Positions 1 to 7,911 of a stretch of 20,396 bases of DNA are shown here, one piece after another. A model generated the notes under the pieces. That model was not told where the DNA came from, did not search any database, and saw nothing but the letters and a program-made list of their open reading frames with translations. The stretch's first letter is position 1, and each line of letters starts with the position of its first letter. Source of the DNA: CAZART01 sp964487555 (GTDB lineage Bacteria; Bacteroidota; Rhodothermia; Rhodothermales; VXPQ01); the NCBI GenBank assembly GCA_964487555.1, contig CAZART010000095.1, positions 1-20,396 on the forward strand. Direction: 5' to 3'. Position numbers and translations under genes: made by a program.

Positions 1-44
1 TTCGATAGGTTACGCGTAGCGGTCTTGAAGTAATTTTTGAACAT
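1..44 (-). CDS. MacB/FtsX-type ABC permease, N-terminal 14 codons only (runs off the left edge)
   Basis: Reading leftwards from an ATG at 44-42 gives MFKNYFKTATRNLS before the window ends. This matches the cytoplasmic N-terminal helix at the start of the permeases beginning at 7947 (MLCNYFKIALRHVG) and 15179 (MFRNYVKIALRNLG). The family is an ABC-transporter permease of about 800 residues with an inner-membrane location. No clear Shine-Dalgarno sequence precedes the ATG. It lies directly downstream of the broken permease copy at 94-300 on the same strand, so this was probably a tandem array. Only the first codons are visible, so intactness and substrate are unknown. Confidence 0.6.
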   Translation of the reverse strand, partial: MFKNYFKTATRNLS

Positions 45-93
45 GGCGGGGCTGAGCTGGCTGGCTGAGAAATACTGATGCGCGGCGTCCCTT

Positions 94-300
94 CTATGCA
101 TGGTAGGCTCGCCGAGAGCATCGGCGTGGCCCGGTCCACCGTCGCCGATTAAAACGGTCGAAGCTCAGCTCGTCCCGCACGAAGGCGAAGATGACCGGGC
201 AGCACGCGATGCCGATGGCGAGTCCGACGGCGTTGATCGCCGTGTAGGGGCGGTGGCGGCCCAGATTTCGCAGGGCGATGGTGAGGTAGCTGTGAAGCAT
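94..300 (-). pseudogene. Truncated MacB/FtsX-type permease (N-terminal fragment)
   Basis: From the ATG at 300-298 the first 51 residues are clearly a permease N-terminus: MLHSYLTIALRNLG, a first membrane helix containing LAIGIACC, and VRDELSFDRFN. Full-length paralogues in this window continue after this point into the periplasmic domain (compare VRDELSYDRFH at 7947). Here homology stops near position 148. The frame then runs through 17 unrelated Arg-rich residues to a stop at 94. The rest of the roughly 800-residue protein is absent, and another permease start lies only about 50 bases downstream at 44. It is best read as decay or an internal deletion in a tandem permease array. It could be translated as a short one-helix membrane peptide, but nothing supports a function. 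Confidence 0.65.
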
Positions 301-612
301 GTCGGGACGTGCGTATGAGAGGGACGGACACACGGCGTGAGGCAAGGCTCGTACCATCGTGCCGGAGTCGGGTAAACTCGGCCGCGGCTCGCCTCAATCT
401 ATCCGCAACCGAACAACGGTTGTTCATTTGTGGACGCTTCAACCGGGCGGAGCCCCATTGTCCGCCTATCGAACAGGGTCGTTCGCGAGCGGACATGCCT
501 CGCTCTCCGATAGCGCTCTACCACGTCGAAAAGGTCGTTTTGCATGCGGTGGAACGACATTTGGATCTCACGTCAGGGCATCCGGAATCCCAACGATCAT
601 ATTCTTCCAACC
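301..612. other. Divergent intergenic region with inverted repeats, no gene seen
   Basis: These 312 bases separate the truncated minus-strand permease from the plus-strand PD40 gene. Frames open through it on both strands but have no recognisable protein and an Arg-rich shadow composition. It contains a perfect dyad at 411-425, a second GAAC-N6-GTTC dyad at 471-484, and two short blocks also found upstream of the permease at 7947: GTTCGCGAGCGGA at 481 (GTTCGCGAACGGA at 7797) and TACCACGTCGA at 519 (again at 7716). This is probably the control region of the PD40-permease operon. Confidence 0.5.
411..425. promoter_or_regulatory. Perfect 7-bp dyad GAACAAC-g-GTTGTTC, candidate operator
   Basis: GAACAAC at 411-417 is mirrored by GTTGTTC at 419-425 around one central base. 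A second overlapping dyad, AACCG-N5-CGGTT, spans 407-421. The outer GAAC-N7-GTTC pattern recurs at 7786-7800, upstream of another permease unit. Arms this short with a one-base centre suit a dimeric DNA-binding protein better than an RNA hairpin. The binding protein is unknown. Confidence 0.35.
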
Positions 613-1584
613 ATGCGACGCCTTCCGTTTTTCGTCATCTGCATCTTCATGGCGCTGCCCGCACCGGCGCAGGAGACTTCGCAGACCGCTCGGCTCTTCG
701 CGCCGGGCGAAATATCCACCGGCGCCTACGAGCTGAACGCGGTTTTTTCGCCGGATGGGAGCGAGCTGTATTACACCATTTCCACGCCGGATCCAGGGTT
801 CGATCTGATGACCATCGTCGTGTCGCAACGCACCGCTCAGGGGTGGTCCGAACCCGAGGTTGCATCGTTTTCGGGAAGGTACTCCGACGTGGACCCCTAC
901 TTCTCGCCCGACGGATCGCGGATGTTTTTCATCTCGAAACGTCCCCATCCCGATTCGACCAGCACGGAGCCGAAACGCGATTTCGATATCTGGTATGTGG
1001 ATCGTGAGGGCTCCGGGTGGTCCGAAGCCCAGCGGCTTGAAGGGCCGGTGACGACGGACGGCGACGAGTACTTTCCGGCCCTGACGGCGGACGGTACGAT
1101 GTATTTCAGCGGCCGTCGCGAGGAAGGTAAACGCGATTTCGACCTGTACCGGTCGCGCCTCGTCGATGGTGCCTACACCGAGCCCGAGCGGCTGGGAGAT
1201 GCCGTCAACTCGGAGTCGCACGAAATCGACGTGTATGTGGATCCGCAGGAGCGGTACCTGATCTACGTCTCGTACCGGGAAGGCCAGGGGAGGGGCGATC
1301 TGTACGTGAGCTATAATCGCGGGGGCGAGTGGACGCCGGCGGAGAACCTGGGCGATGCCGTCAACACGTCGGCAAGGGAATATTGCCCGATGGTGAGTCC
1401 GGATGGGCGAACGCTGTATTTCACCAGCGACCGATCGGTCGTGGACGTCGCGCGTGACGAGCGACTGACCTATGCCGAACTGCAGCAGATGATCGACAGT
1501 CCGGGCAACGGTCTCGGTGACATTTATTCCATCTCTCTCGACGCCGTGGGTGTGCACGGCGAGACGCCATCAGGATCCAACTGA
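613..1584 (+). CDS. Secreted PD40/TolB-like beta-propeller protein
   Basis: The 323-residue product probably acts in the periplasm or at the cell surface as a binding or scaffold propeller; no enzymatic residues are evident. The ATG at 613 is chosen because it begins a classic signal peptide (MRRLPFFVICIFMALPAPAQ, cleavage after about residue 20); an earlier in-frame ATG at 544 would bury it. At least five PD40-type blades follow, each with an '(F)SPDG...(L/M)YF' core: about residues 45, 95, 155, 205 and 260 (for example FSPDGSRMFF and VSPDGRTLYF). The last part has a charged insertion and no further domain. It ends four bases before the permease at 1589, so the two are almost certainly co-transcribed and translationally linked. 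It could bind ligand or peptidoglycan for the permease, but this is inference. Confidence 0.8.
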   Translation: MRRLPFFVICIFMALPAPAQETSQTARLFAPGEISTGAYELNAVFSPDGSELYYTISTPDPGFDLMTIVVSQRTAQGWSEPEVASFSGRYSDVDPYFSPDGSRMFFISKRPHPDSTSTEPKRDFDIWYVDREGSGWSEAQRLEGPVTTDGDEYFPALTADGTMYFSGRREEGKRDFDLYRSRLVDGAYTEPERLGDAVNSESHEIDVYVDPQERYLIYVSYREGQGRGDLYVSYNRGGEWTPAENLGDAVNTSAREYCPMVSPDGRTLYFTSDRSVVDVARDERLTYAELQQMIDSPGNGLGDIYSISLDAVGVHGETPSGSN

Positions 1585-1588
1585 CACC

Positions 1589-4012
1589 ATGCGAAATGAC
1601 CTGAAGCTCGCGCTGCGCGCCTTTTCGCGGCAAAAGGGATACGCCGTTATCCACATCGCGGGGCTCTCGCTCGGAATTGCGGCGTGCGTCCTGATCGTTC
1701 TTTTCGTGCGCGATGAGATGACGTACGATGCGTTCCACGTCAATGCGGATCGGATCTTCCGGATGCACCGCGTGCCGGCGGCGGAGAGTCCCGTCGATGC
1801 CGACGTCGCCATGCCGATGCCTCTGGGCCCGGCGCTCGCTGCGTCATTTCCGGACGTCGAGGCCTTCGTACGTTTCGATGAAGTCGACGGCGTCACCATG
1901 AAGAGGGGGGACAGCGAGTGGTCGGTGGATCGGGTGCTCTTTGCGGACGCCTCCGTGCTGGACGTGTTTTCGTTTCCGCTCCAGGCGGGACGTGCGCAGG
2001 CGGCGCTTGCCGAGCCGGATGCGGCCGTTCTCTCGCATGAGGCTGCCGAACGGTTCTTTGGAGGCGCGAACGCGGTCGGCGAGCGGTTCTCGCTCTGGTT
2101 GGGCGGCCGGTATCACGAATTTACGGTCACCGGCGTCGCGGATCCAGTTCCCGCCAATTCGAGCGTCGACTTCACGGTGCTGCTCCCCTTCAGCAGCCGG
2201 CTGCGCGTCTTCGAGAGTGCCCGTGCACAGGTCGATAGCTGGAGCAATTCGAGCGTCATTACCTACGTGCTCCTTCGCGAACCCGCCTCGTCGGCGCGTG
2301 TGGGCGAGGGGCTGGCGGCATTTACTCAATCGCATTTCGGCGCGCTGTTCGAAGGGTTACGGTCTGGCGGATTCTGGGATCGAGCGGAGCCGCCGATGTT
2401 GCTGCGGCTGCAGCCGCTGAGGGACATCCATCTGAACCCCGATGTGCCGGTCGGCCTCACCTCGCCGAGCTCTCCCGTGTATTCGTACATCCTCGCGGCG
2501 GTTGCGGTCGGCGTGCTCTTTATCGCGTGCGTCAATTTCACGACGCTGGCCGTCGCCCGCTCGACGGCGCGCGCGAAAGAGGTGAGCGTGCGAAAGGTCG
2601 TCGGCGCCCGCCGTCGTGAGCTGATGCTGCAGTTCTGGACGGAGTCGATACTGATGAGCACCGCCGCCGTCGTGGCCGGCGCGCTGCTCGCGCAGGCGGC
2701 GCTTCCGCTGTTCAATGCCATGACCGGCAAGGAGCTTATCGCGACGCTGTCCGCCAAGATGGTGCTGGTGCTGGTCGCCATCGCCCTGGTCACCGGCCTC
2801 GCCGCCGGAGCCTATCCGGCGGCCTATCTTTCTCGATTTCAGCCCGTGGAGGTCTTTCGGCGGCGCGTTCGGTTCGGTCGCGGCAACCGCTTCACACGCG
2901 GACTCGTCGTGGCGCAGTTCGTCGTATCCGCCTGCCTGCTCGTCGGCACCTTCGTGATGTCGAATCAACTCGATTTCCTGCAATCGAAGACGCTCGGCTT
3001 CGCGGAGGATGAAATCGTGAGCGTCCCCGTCTTCCGTCTTCCGGATCCGCATTTCGTGGATCGATTCACGCTGGCCCTGAATTCCCGCCCCGAGGTCGCC
3101 GGCGTGTCCGGCTCGAACGTGTCGTTCACGCGCTTCTCGAATCGGATGGGCATGACCTATGAGGGTGCGCTCCTGGAGCCGAACAGTTTTCGGGTGGATT
3201 CGGACTACCTGACTACCATGGGTGTCGAGCTTGGCGCCGGGCGATTTTTCGACGCCGCTCATCCGACCGATTCTACGCAGGCTGTCGTCGTCAACGAGGC
3301 GTTCGTACGCGCGCTGGGTCTCGCCGACCCGGTCGGTTCGCGGCTTACGGGCCTGCAGTGGGGAGCGCTGGATGCACCGGAAATCATCGGCGTGGTGCGG
3401 GATTTCAACTTTTCGTCGCTCCACGAGGCCGTAGCGCCGGTCGTTTTGTCGATGAATCCGGACCAGCGCGTCAACTATCTGATGGTCCGCATTCGCCCGG
3501 AATCGGCCTCGCGGACCGTAGCGGTACTCGAATCGGAGTGGTCGCGCATAGCAGGCGACGTGCCGTTTGCATTCAGTTTTCTGGATGAGGATCTTGAGGC
3601 GCTCTACCGTTCCGAGCGCCGGTGGCGGCTCGTGATCGGGTATGCTTCGTTCTTCGCGATCCTGATCTCAGCGATAGGTCTCTTCGGACTGGCCGTCTTG
3701 ACGATCCGTGGCCGCACGAAGGAGATCGGCATCCGAAAAGTGCTGGGCGCCTCGGCGACGCGCGTGGCGTCGACGTTCTCGCTTGAATTTCTGCGGTTGG
3801 CGGCGATGGGCCTGATCGTGGCCGCCCCGATCGCCTACGTCGCCGCGATGCAATGGCTCGATACGTTCGCCTATCGTGTCGGCCCCGAAGCGTTCGCGCT
3901 TTCGGTCGCGGCGGCGGGCGCCGTCATCGGGCTGACCGCAGGGCTCACGGTGGGCATTCACGCCGTCAGGGCGGCGCTCTCCGATCCCGTCGACAGCCTT
4001 AAGTACGAATGA
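1589..4012 (+). CDS. MacB/FtsX-type ABC transporter permease (paralogue 1)
   Basis: This 807-residue inner-membrane protein has the duplicated MacB_PCD plus FtsX architecture. The first helix is at about residues 20-41 (LSLGIAACVLIVLFVRD), followed by a periplasmic domain at about 45-290. FtsX module 1 has helices near 298-323, 354-375 and 390-416. The second half starts with a helix at about 437-458, then a periplasmic domain at 462-675, then FtsX module 2 with helices near 682-706, 734-756 and 769-795. The coupling-helix motif occurs twice, as KEVSVRKVVGARR (330-342) and KEIGIRKVLGAS (711-722), showing the internal duplication. The C-terminus is SDPVDSLKYE. No ATP-binding domain is fused or adjacent, so it must borrow a LolD/MacB-type ATPase. 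The start at 1589 gives the conserved amphipathic N-terminus. It follows the PD40 gene by four bases. Substrate unknown. Confidence 0.9.
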   Translation: MRNDLKLALRAFSRQKGYAVIHIAGLSLGIAACVLIVLFVRDEMTYDAFHVNADRIFRMHRVPAAESPVDADVAMPMPLGPALAASFPDVEAFVRFDEVDGVTMKRGDSEWSVDRVLFADASVLDVFSFPLQAGRAQAALAEPDAAVLSHEAAERFFGGANAVGERFSLWLGGRYHEFTVTGVADPVPANSSVDFTVLLPFSSRLRVFESARAQVDSWSNSSVITYVLLREPASSARVGEGLAAFTQSHFGALFEGLRSGGFWDRAEPPMLLRLQPLRDIHLNPDVPVGLTSPSSPVYSYILAAVAVGVLFIACVNFTTLAVARSTARAKEVSVRKVVGARRRELMLQFWTESILMSTAAVVAGALLAQAALPLFNAMTGKELIATLSAKMVLVLVAIALVTGLAAGAYPAAYLSRFQPVEVFRRRVRFGRGNRFTRGLVVAQFVVSACLLVGTFVMSNQLDFLQSKTLGFAEDEIVSVPVFRLPDPHFVDRFTLALNSRPEVAGVSGSNVSFTRFSNRMGMTYEGALLEPNSFRVDSDYLTTMGVELGAGRFFDAAHPTDSTQAVVVNEAFVRALGLADPVGSRLTGLQWGALDAPEIIGVVRDFNFSSLHEAVAPVVLSMNPDQRVNYLMVRIRPESASRTVAVLESEWSRIAGDVPFAFSFLDEDLEALYRSERRWRLVIGYASFFAILISAIGLFGLAVLTIRGRTKEIGIRKVLGASATRVASTFSLEFLRLAAMGLIVAAPIAYVAAMQWLDTFAYRVGPEAFALSVAAAGAVIGLTAGLTVGIHAVRAALSDPVDSLKYE

Positions 4013-4112
4013 NNNNNNNNNNNNNNNNNNNNNNNNNNNNNNNNNNNNNNNNNNNNNNNNNNNNNNNNNNNNNNNNNNNNNNNNNNNNNNNNNNNNNNNN
4101 NNNNNNNNNNNN
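4013..4112. other. Assembly gap of 100 N
   Basis: A run of exactly 100 undetermined bases begins immediately after the permease stop codon. The round length suggests a scaffolding placeholder, so real distance and gene content here are unknown. Linkage of the left part (1-4012) to the right part (4113 onward) depends on the scaffolding being correct. Confidence 0.95.
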
Positions 4113-4116
4113 TTTG

Positions 4117-4725
4117 ATGCGCAGCCTGACATTCGTCCTTTTTTGCCTGTTGTTTCTAGGCGCGTGCGCGGCCGATGAGCCCTCAGGCAGCGAGGACCCG
4201 GTTGCAAGCGACGACACGACGCTGACGGACGATCGGATGGCGCTCGAAATGCCGGCGCGCGCCGCGAACGAGATTCGCCCCAGCCCGAATGCCGGCACGA
4301 GTCAGGCCATCGGCATGACGGAGATCCACATCACCTACGGGCGCCCCGGCGTGAAGGGTCGTACCGTTTACGGGGGTCTGGAACCGTACGGCCAGGTCTG
4401 GCGGGCAGGCGCCAATGAAGCCACAGTCTTCAAAACGACGCACGACGTACTCATAAACGGAGAGATGCTGCCGTCCGGCGTCTACGGCTTTTTCGCCATC
4501 CCCGATCCGGATGGGTGGACGCTGATTTTCGATAGCCGCGCCGATCAGTGGGGGGCGTTCGACTATAGCGAGAAAACGGACGTGCTTCGTGTGACGGCGA
4601 CGCCTGAAACCGGCGCCCATAAGGAGTGGCTCGAATATTCGTTTGAGAACCTCACCGATTCGTCGGCCACTGCCGTGCTGCACTGGGGGACCACCCGTGT
4701 TCCGTTCACGATAAGCACACTCTGA
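4117..4725 (+). CDS. DUF2911 family lipoprotein
   Basis: From the ATG at 4117 the product has 202 residues. It starts with a lipoprotein signal (MRSLTFVLFCLLFLGAC, lipobox LGAC, lipidated Cys at about 17) and a low-complexity acidic linker to about residue 60. The DUF2911 domain follows: PSPNAG, the ITYGRPGVKGR motif at about 75-85, GQVWRAGANEAT at about 95-105, and PSGVYGFFAIP. DUF2911 is common in Bacteroidota envelope proteins and has no settled function. The start lies five bases after the assembly gap, so a start further upstream cannot be excluded, and its relation to the permease on the other side of the gap is uncertain. It is convergent with the gene ending at 4787. Confidence 0.8.
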   Translation: MRSLTFVLFCLLFLGACAADEPSGSEDPVASDDTTLTDDRMALEMPARAANEIRPSPNAGTSQAIGMTEIHITYGRPGVKGRTVYGGLEPYGQVWRAGANEATVFKTTHDVLINGEMLPSGVYGFFAIPDPDGWTLIFDSRADQWGAFDYSEKTDVLRVTATPETGAHKEWLEYSFENLTDSSATAVLHWGTTRVPFTISTL

Positions 4726-4786
4726 TCGGATCCTCCGGTACGTGCCTGCTTTTGCTACGAATGACACCGGGTTACCGCGCATTCAT

Positions 4787-5332
4787 TCACTGCGCGACTC
4801 GGCGAAAGGCCGTGCGGTATCTCGTCGTCCAGGTCTTCCCGCCGTCGACCGAGCGCTGCAAAATGCGGATGAGCTGATTCTCACCATCCGGAATCCACGC
4901 CTGGCGGGACAGCACGGATTCACCGTCGATCTCAAATTCTTTCACGATGTACCAATCCTCGCCGATTTTCTCCCCTTCCCAGACCTGGAACAGCGCGTTG
5001 TCGCTCACCCACGTGAACATCCAGCGATTGGTGACCTGATCCCACGCTCGCAAGGCCGTCGACCGGTGCGCTTTCCCATCGTATACGAGGCGCCAGTCTT
5101 CTTCGAAAGCCGCCGCGTGCAGGATCCGGCGAACGGTGAATGAGGCGGCCGTCGTATCCACCACGCCGTCGACGATTTCCACCCACGTTCCCGGCCAGAA
5201 GTCGTAGTAGTGCGTGTCGTCGGATTCTACGAACGCGGCATCCGTCTGCGCCCGGACAACCGGCGCCATCAACAGGACGGCACCCACGAGGCCGACCGAT
5301 AGGCCGGTTCCAAGATGGATTCGATGCAACAT
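4787..5332 (-). CDS. Small secreted protein, possible DUF1579-like fold
   Basis: A 181-residue exported protein of unknown function. The ATG at 5332 gives a good signal peptide (hydrophobic run to about residue 26, cleavage near VVRA-QT); an in-frame ATG at 5362 would overlap the preceding gene. The mature part opens with a YDFWPGTW motif (about 43-50), reminiscent of 'FxxGxW' proteins of the DUF1579/lipocalin-like type, and then alternates Trp-rich beta strands (WMFTWVSDNALFQVWEG, DWYIVKEFEIDG). No catalytic residues are recognised. It is the last of three genes transcribed leftwards, ten bases after the VOC/SnoaL gene, so it probably shares that operon. The fold name is a weak resemblance only. 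Confidence 0.65.
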   Translation of the reverse strand: MLHRIHLGTGLSVGLVGAVLLMAPVVRAQTDAAFVESDDTHYYDFWPGTWVEIVDGVVDTTAASFTVRRILHAAAFEEDWRLVYDGKAHRSTALRAWDQVTNRWMFTWVSDNALFQVWEGEKIGEDWYIVKEFEIDGESVLSRQAWIPDGENQLIRILQRSVDGGKTWTTRYRTAFRRVAQ

Positions 5333-5342
5333 GGCGCAGGTC

Positions 5343-6209
5343 TTAGTTCGAGGGAGGGTCACGCAGGCTGCTCCACATGTCGACGGCTATTCTCCACACT
5401 CCGTCGGTGCCCCGCCTCCAGCCGATTACGTACGTTCCGCGGAAGGGAGCGAGCGGTTCGCCGTCCTGCGCGGCCTGGCCCTCATAGTATCCCCAGTCAA
5501 ACGCGCGATCGCCATCGACTTCGATCTCAACGGGCGTGGACTTGTGCCGGAGGACCGTTCTCCCCTCAGGCAGCGACCACAGCGAAAGAAGCGATTGCCG
5601 GCCTCGAATGAAATCGCGACCGGCGGGAGCGGCGACACCGTCGGACGTATAGATCGATACCAGAGTTTCGATGTCGCCTCGGACGTAGGCATCGGAAAGC
5701 CGGCGGGACTGGGCCATGATTGCTTCGAGGTCGGACGAAGATGCTCCGTCCGTCGACACACGCGCAAGTGGTGAGGAGAGTTGAACGATGTTGCCGTCCG
5801 GATCTCGAATTTGAATGATTCGAATTCCGAACTTCTCGAAGTCAAGCACGCGCGGGCGTTCACCCGTCGCGCCCGCAATACGATCGGCGACAGCCTCGAT
5901 ATTCGGGACCCCGAAACCGACCTTAAAAAAGCCCCTCGAACGCTCGACGGCCTCCGCGCGATCGTCGCGAATGATCTCCACGAACAGATCGTCATTCCTT
6001 AGATTCGCGATTTGCCAGGATCCGTCCTCTGCCTGGGACCCTCCCACTTCGTGTAAACCGAAGACACGGCCGTACCAGCCAACGGACCTCGCAACATCCT
6101 CTACCAGTACGGCGACGTACTGGGGCGAGCGAATTTCGTCTACCACCGCTTCGGTCGTGTCTTGCGCGAGGGGTTGGATACTTATCAGAAGAGTCAGGAT
6201 GATGATCAT
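5343..6209 (-). CDS. Secreted VOC (glyoxalase-like) plus SnoaL/DUF4440-like fusion protein
   Basis: The 288-residue product has a short signal peptide (residues 1-15, cleavage near LAQ-DT), then a VOC domain (about 28-147) and a SnoaL/DUF4440-type domain (about 160-284). VOC hallmarks are the opening YVAVLVEDVARSVGWYGRVFG strand-helix and the closing DPDGNIVQL. One usual metal ligand may survive (E78 in LFVEII), but the common closing Glu is Gln (Q143), so it may bind rather than transform its ligand. The second domain carries DAYVRGDIETLVSIY and a final WRIAVDMWS strand, typical of NTF2-like small-molecule pockets. Its ATG overlaps the stop of the upstream amidohydrolase in an ATGA arrangement, implying coupled translation. 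The ligand is unknown. Confidence 0.75.
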   Translation of the reverse strand: MIIILTLLISIQPLAQDTTEAVVDEIRSPQYVAVLVEDVARSVGWYGRVFGLHEVGGSQAEDGSWQIANLRNDDLFVEIIRDDRAEAVERSRGFFKVGFGVPNIEAVADRIAGATGERPRVLDFEKFGIRIIQIRDPDGNIVQLSSPLARVSTDGASSSDLEAIMAQSRRLSDAYVRGDIETLVSIYTSDGVAAPAGRDFIRGRQSLLSLWSLPEGRTVLRHKSTPVEIEVDGDRAFDWGYYEGQAAQDGEPLAPFRGTYVIGWRRGTDGVWRIAVDMWSSLRDPPSN

Positions 6210-7603
6210 TCCGCTTGCGGATAGGTGATACCGTCTTTAAATGTAGTTTTGCCGGCGAGCAGTGCATCGGCCGACGCCAGAGGATTCTCGTCGAACAGCA
6301 CAAAATGTGCCCGTCGGCCGACCTCCACCGTTCCGTAAACATCCTCGAGGCCGAGGGCACGGGCACTGTTTAGTGTGGCAATCTGAAGGGTGTCCACCAT
6401 CGGAATTCCAGCGGCATGAAGGAGCAGCATTTCGGAAAGCGCGGCGCGGCCGGGTTCGGCCGCGTCGGTGCCCAGGTTCAGCGAAACCCCGGAATCGTGG
6501 AGCCTGCGTACGTAGGCACTTAAGACATTGTAGCCTCGGCGCGCCCTGGTCACTTGAGCGTCCGTCCAGCCGGACGTGTCTGCGAAATCGTTCGGCGGTG
6601 CGGGTTGGAAGTCCGCGAGTCCCAGCGGGGCGGCGAAGATATGCAGCGTCGGGGTGACGCTCGCGCCCGATGTCGCCAGATCCTCGATCAACGACATCAT
6701 ACGGGGATCATCCTCCCCAAGGTCATTGAACAGCTCCATTATTCCCATAAAGAAGGCGCCGCGCATGTCACCATTCAGGATGTCATCCGTCGTGCGTCGC
6801 CAGACGTGCCGGTTTTCCTCTACTGTGAGAACGTCGACACCGAGCGTGTAAGCGTGCTCGAAATTTCGCAAACCCAGTTCGAGCGCGTCTCGAATGGACA
6901 CGACCTTATAGTCGATGTGACCGTAGGGGGCCATTCCAAGCGTCTGAGCCTCCTTGAGCGCGGCGCGAAGTTCAGGCATACGCAGCCGCCAGTAGAGCTT
7001 GACGTGGCGAAAGCCCGCGTCGTAATACGTGCGAACGGTCTGCACGGCATCGACCGAGTCTTGTACGACCGTGTGGCCCGCGTAGGGGGTGCGCCCTTGC
7101 TCATGCGACACGAGTGCGCCACCGGAAGGGTAGAGGTCCGGGGCCCATGAAACCGGATCCATCCACGCCTGCATGAGCGAGAGATACCGATCATCACCTC
7201 CGGCTTCCCGGACGACCGTCACGCCGTGAGGAAGGTAGGCCTCTGCGAATGCACGGCGGTAACTTGCGATGGAGTCCGGCTCCATCGATAAATTGGCGAC
7301 GGAGCCGCCTGTACTGTTCGATGAGTCGGCAAGGATGACGGCCGTATGGTGATGCACGTCGATGATGCCCGGGGTAAGAAGTCGGCCTCGCGCATTCACG
7401 AAGTGTGCAGCCCGGGGAATGCGAGCGCTCGCCGAGGGAACGACGGCGGTAACAATGCCGTCGCGGACAATGATCGTCTGATGCGGTTCGACGCGTTTGG
7501 ATCGGGCGTCGAACAGGGCGGCGTCATGAATGACGAGATCTGCAACTCCCGGAGTTGCGCTGCAGCCGATGAGGAATAAGAGGAGCAGGAGCGCGATTCT
7601 CAT
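6206..7603 (-). CDS. Amidohydrolase-superfamily lipoprotein
   Basis: A 465-residue metal-dependent hydrolase, probably anchored in the envelope. The N-terminus is a lipoprotein signal (MRIALLLLLFLIGC, lipobox LIGC, C14). A composite N-terminal beta-sandwich (DLVIHDAALFDA, about 22-33) precedes the TIM barrel. Metal ligands of the superfamily are visible: HxH in IDVHHH (H84/H86), a probable carboxylated Lys in HVKLYW (K202), H229 in YGHID, H250 in FEHAY and D380 in LGTDAAEPG. The C-terminus (ATLNSARALGL then GTVEVGRRAHFVLFD) is the usual sandwich closure. Family members cleave imides, amides, cyclic ureas or dipeptides; the substrate here cannot be assigned. It heads a three-gene leftward operon, with a four-base overlap to the VOC/SnoaL gene. 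Confidence 0.88.
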   Translation of the reverse strand: MRIALLLLLFLIGCSATPGVADLVIHDAALFDARSKRVEPHQTIIVRDGIVTAVVPSASARIPRAAHFVNARGRLLTPGIIDVHHHTAVILADSSNSTGGSVANLSMEPDSIASYRRAFAEAYLPHGVTVVREAGGDDRYLSLMQAWMDPVSWAPDLYPSGGALVSHEQGRTPYAGHTVVQDSVDAVQTVRTYYDAGFRHVKLYWRLRMPELRAALKEAQTLGMAPYGHIDYKVVSIRDALELGLRNFEHAYTLGVDVLTVEENRHVWRRTTDDILNGDMRGAFFMGIMELFNDLGEDDPRMMSLIEDLATSGASVTPTLHIFAAPLGLADFQPAPPNDFADTSGWTDAQVTRARRGYNVLSAYVRRLHDSGVSLNLGTDAAEPGRAALSEMLLLHAAGIPMVDTLQIATLNSARALGLEDVYGTVEVGRRAHFVLFDENPLASADALLAGKTTFKDGITYPQAE

Positions 7604-7783
7604 TCAAGCGCAGGTTGTAATTTCGATCTCACGTCGGCGGCGGTTACGCAAGCGTTCCGCGCAGCTCTGCAGGGAAGGAGCCCTCTACGACGAGCCCTGC
7701 CCAGCACAAAGTCTGTACCACGTCGAGAACGCTTCCGTGCCGCCCGGATCCCGGCGATTTGTGCGATGCCGGTGTGTCCGCGT

Positions 7784-7806
7784 GCGAACGGTACCTGTTC
7801 GCGAAC
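7784..7806. promoter_or_regulatory. Overlapping GAAC/GTTC dyads, candidate operator
   Basis: GCGAAC (7784-7789) and GTTCGC (7797-7802) form a 6-bp inverted repeat with a 7-base spacer, and GTTCGCGAAC (7797-7806) is itself a perfect palindrome. The GAAC-N7-GTTC geometry is the same as at 411-425, and the segment GTTCGCGAACGGA nearly repeats 481-493. This suggests a shared regulator binding upstream of two permease units. Confidence 0.35.
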
Positions 7807-7890
7807 GGATACGAGTGCGCCGGCACAGCGACTAGGCCGGTCAGCTTGCCGTGTGGCATGGGCTTTGTCCGACCTATCCCTTGCAATGCC

Positions 7891-7911
7891 CCCTCGATCC
7901 GTATTCGAGGG
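7891..7911 (+). promoter_or_regulatory. 5' leader hairpin before permease 2
   Basis: CCCTCGA (7891-7897) and TCGAGGG (7905-7911) form a perfect 7-bp stem with a 7-base loop, ending 35 bases before the ATG at 7947. It is not followed by a T-run, so it is not a typical intrinsic terminator. It could be an operator or an mRNA leader structure. Confidence 0.35.

Noticed and set aside
470..485. CGAAC-N6-GTTCG as a LexA/SOS box
   Set aside because: Known Gram-positive LexA boxes have a 4-base spacer and the alphaproteobacterial box is a direct repeat; the spacing of 6-7 here and the lack of DNA-repair genes do not fit.
2357..3424. Long open frame antisense to permease 1 (similar ones at 568-1557 minus, 12981-13955 plus, 14248-15456 plus, 16352-17194 minus)
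   Set aside because: They mirror well-supported genes, have no recognisable domains and show the Arg/His-rich composition expected of shadow frames in high-GC DNA.
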